Below are positions 63,430 through 64,000 of a stretch of 64,000 nucleotides of DNA, one piece after another; position 1 is the stretch's first letter; each line of letters starts with the position of its first letter. The translations under genes and the position numbers were made by a program. Source of the stretch: Chitinophagaceae bacterium (lineage in GTDB: Bacteria; Bacteroidota; Bacteroidia; Chitinophagales; Chitinophagaceae); contig JADKKA010000022.1 of NCBI GenBank assembly GCA_016720745.1, forward strand, positions 1,240,001-1,304,000. Direction: 5' to 3'. Below the pieces are notes generated by a model. That model was given only the letters and a program-made list of their open reading frames with translations. It was not told the origin of the DNA and searched no databases.

Positions 63430-64000
63430 CGATAGGAAGGATTCCGCACATTGAGTTTATAACGCATTACCACGTCCTCATTGTAAAACAGGTAAATCCA
63501 TTCCACATCTGTTCTGGTAATTGGATAGATATACCGGGATCGCGTAGTGATTTCTCCTTCTTCCCTGTTTTCGGCCGGTTGCAGGAATACCCAGGATGGC
63601 GAATGGCTGTAAAAGCTGCTATCCGTTAATGCCGAAGCAGCAATCAATCCATATAATGGTTTCGCGGCTTCCAGTTCCAGAATAACGGTATCACCAACTG
63701 AAGCAGTAATGATTCCGGTTCCCGGCGAATAAGTCCTGAACCCATATTTCCCAAACGCTTTTTGTTTGAATGGAGATTTCCTGAATTCATCCGGCAAATG
63801 ATCCCTGGTTAATAAGGTCCAGCGTGGGTCATCCGGAAAATGATCCAGGATAAATACTGCAGGATCTGCCAGAAAATAACGGGGATTGAATTCCCGGATA
63901 AATTCACCGGTACGGGCATTGATAAATCCACTGGCCCAGGTAGCATCCAGTAACTGCCAGCGTCCCTCCAGCAATACCGCATTCCAGTAATGATTCACCC
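63426..64000 (-). CDS. Transglutaminase-like protein, 5' truncated by the window
   Basis: At least 191 residues; the frame is open to the right window edge, so GTG at 63998 is not necessarily the true start. Transglutaminase-like His and Asp positions are seen in NHYWNAVLLEGRWQLLDATWASGF; the Cys of the triad would lie further upstream, outside the window. The rest is a beta-rich domain. Probably exported; substrate unknown. Confidence 0.8.
   Translation of the reverse strand, partial: VNHYWNAVLLEGRWQLLDATWASGFINARTGEFIREFNPRYFLADPAVFILDHFPDDPRWTLLTRDHLPDEFRKSPFKQKAFGKYGFRTYSPGTGIITASVGDTVILELEAAKPLYGLIAASALTDSSFYSHSPSWVFLQPAENREEGEITTRSRYIYPITRTDVEWIYLFYNEDVVMRYKLNVRNPSYR

Overview
The window looks like chromosomal DNA from a Bacteroidota bacterium, most likely of the Chitinophagaceae type. 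The evidence is the moderate GC content, the lack of Shine-Dalgarno sequences, TAnnTTTG promoter hexamer-like boxes, a TonB-dependent receptor with an N-terminal carboxypeptidase-regulatory domain, a NagB-LmbE fusion, a PorT-like outer-membrane barrel and many SPI, SPII and Tat signal peptides. I see no phage, insertion sequence, plasmid or CRISPR locus. One tRNA gene, tRNA-Arg(ACG), is present. Both window ends cut through genes.

Layout. 0-9.9 kb: a truncated exported protein, a class III cyclase fused to TolB-like and TPR domains, a lone glycogen-binding-like E-set domain, a DUF3095 protein that keeps cyclase-like metal motifs, an L,D-transpeptidase, a universal stress protein, an arginase-family enzyme and a DUF1684 lipid-modification-type protein. 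9.9-14.9 kb: a TPR lipoprotein and a DUF4331 protein split into two exported halves, divergent from a TonB-dependent receptor. 14.9-21.5 kb: RmlD-like reductase, prolyl oligopeptidase, pfkA and pyk. 21.6-30.8 kb: a sugar-oxidation cluster (DUF1080 hydrolase, cytochrome c, three TIM-barrel isomerases, Gfo/Idh dehydrogenase, NHS/MFS permease, GMC dehydrogenase with its subunit 3). Together these fit the route that attacks glycosides through 3-keto intermediates. 30.8-41.5 kb: CutC, glycosylasparaginase, FMN reductase, two pirins, an NTF2-like protein, a GH20 hexosaminidase next to NagB-LmbE (amino-sugar use) and a Bax-inhibitor-1 protein. 41.6-47.7 kb: tRNA-Arg, then a secreted caspase-TPR protein divergent from a CHASE2 membrane protein and a FecR-like exported protein. 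47.8-50.5 kb: an M16 peptidase pair. 50.5-51.9 kb: a 204-bp tandem repeat. 51.9-64 kb: mostly housekeeping genes (rlmH, rhomboid, tilS, etfBA, bifunctional nuclease, ispE, rocD) and small envelope proteins.

The two most interesting things are these. First, intergenic DNA from about 21.5 kb onward is full of short tandem repeats with a period of seven (sometimes eight) bases. They use several unrelated motifs, are arranged in a recurring composite order, and in eleven cases begin at or within a few bases of a stop codon. Second, the caspase-TPR / CHASE2 / FecR-like locus looks like an uncharacterised envelope-stress or regulated-proteolysis module.

All product names come from reading the translated sequence. 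No database search was run. Start sites were moved downstream where a signal peptide or family N-terminus made that clear.
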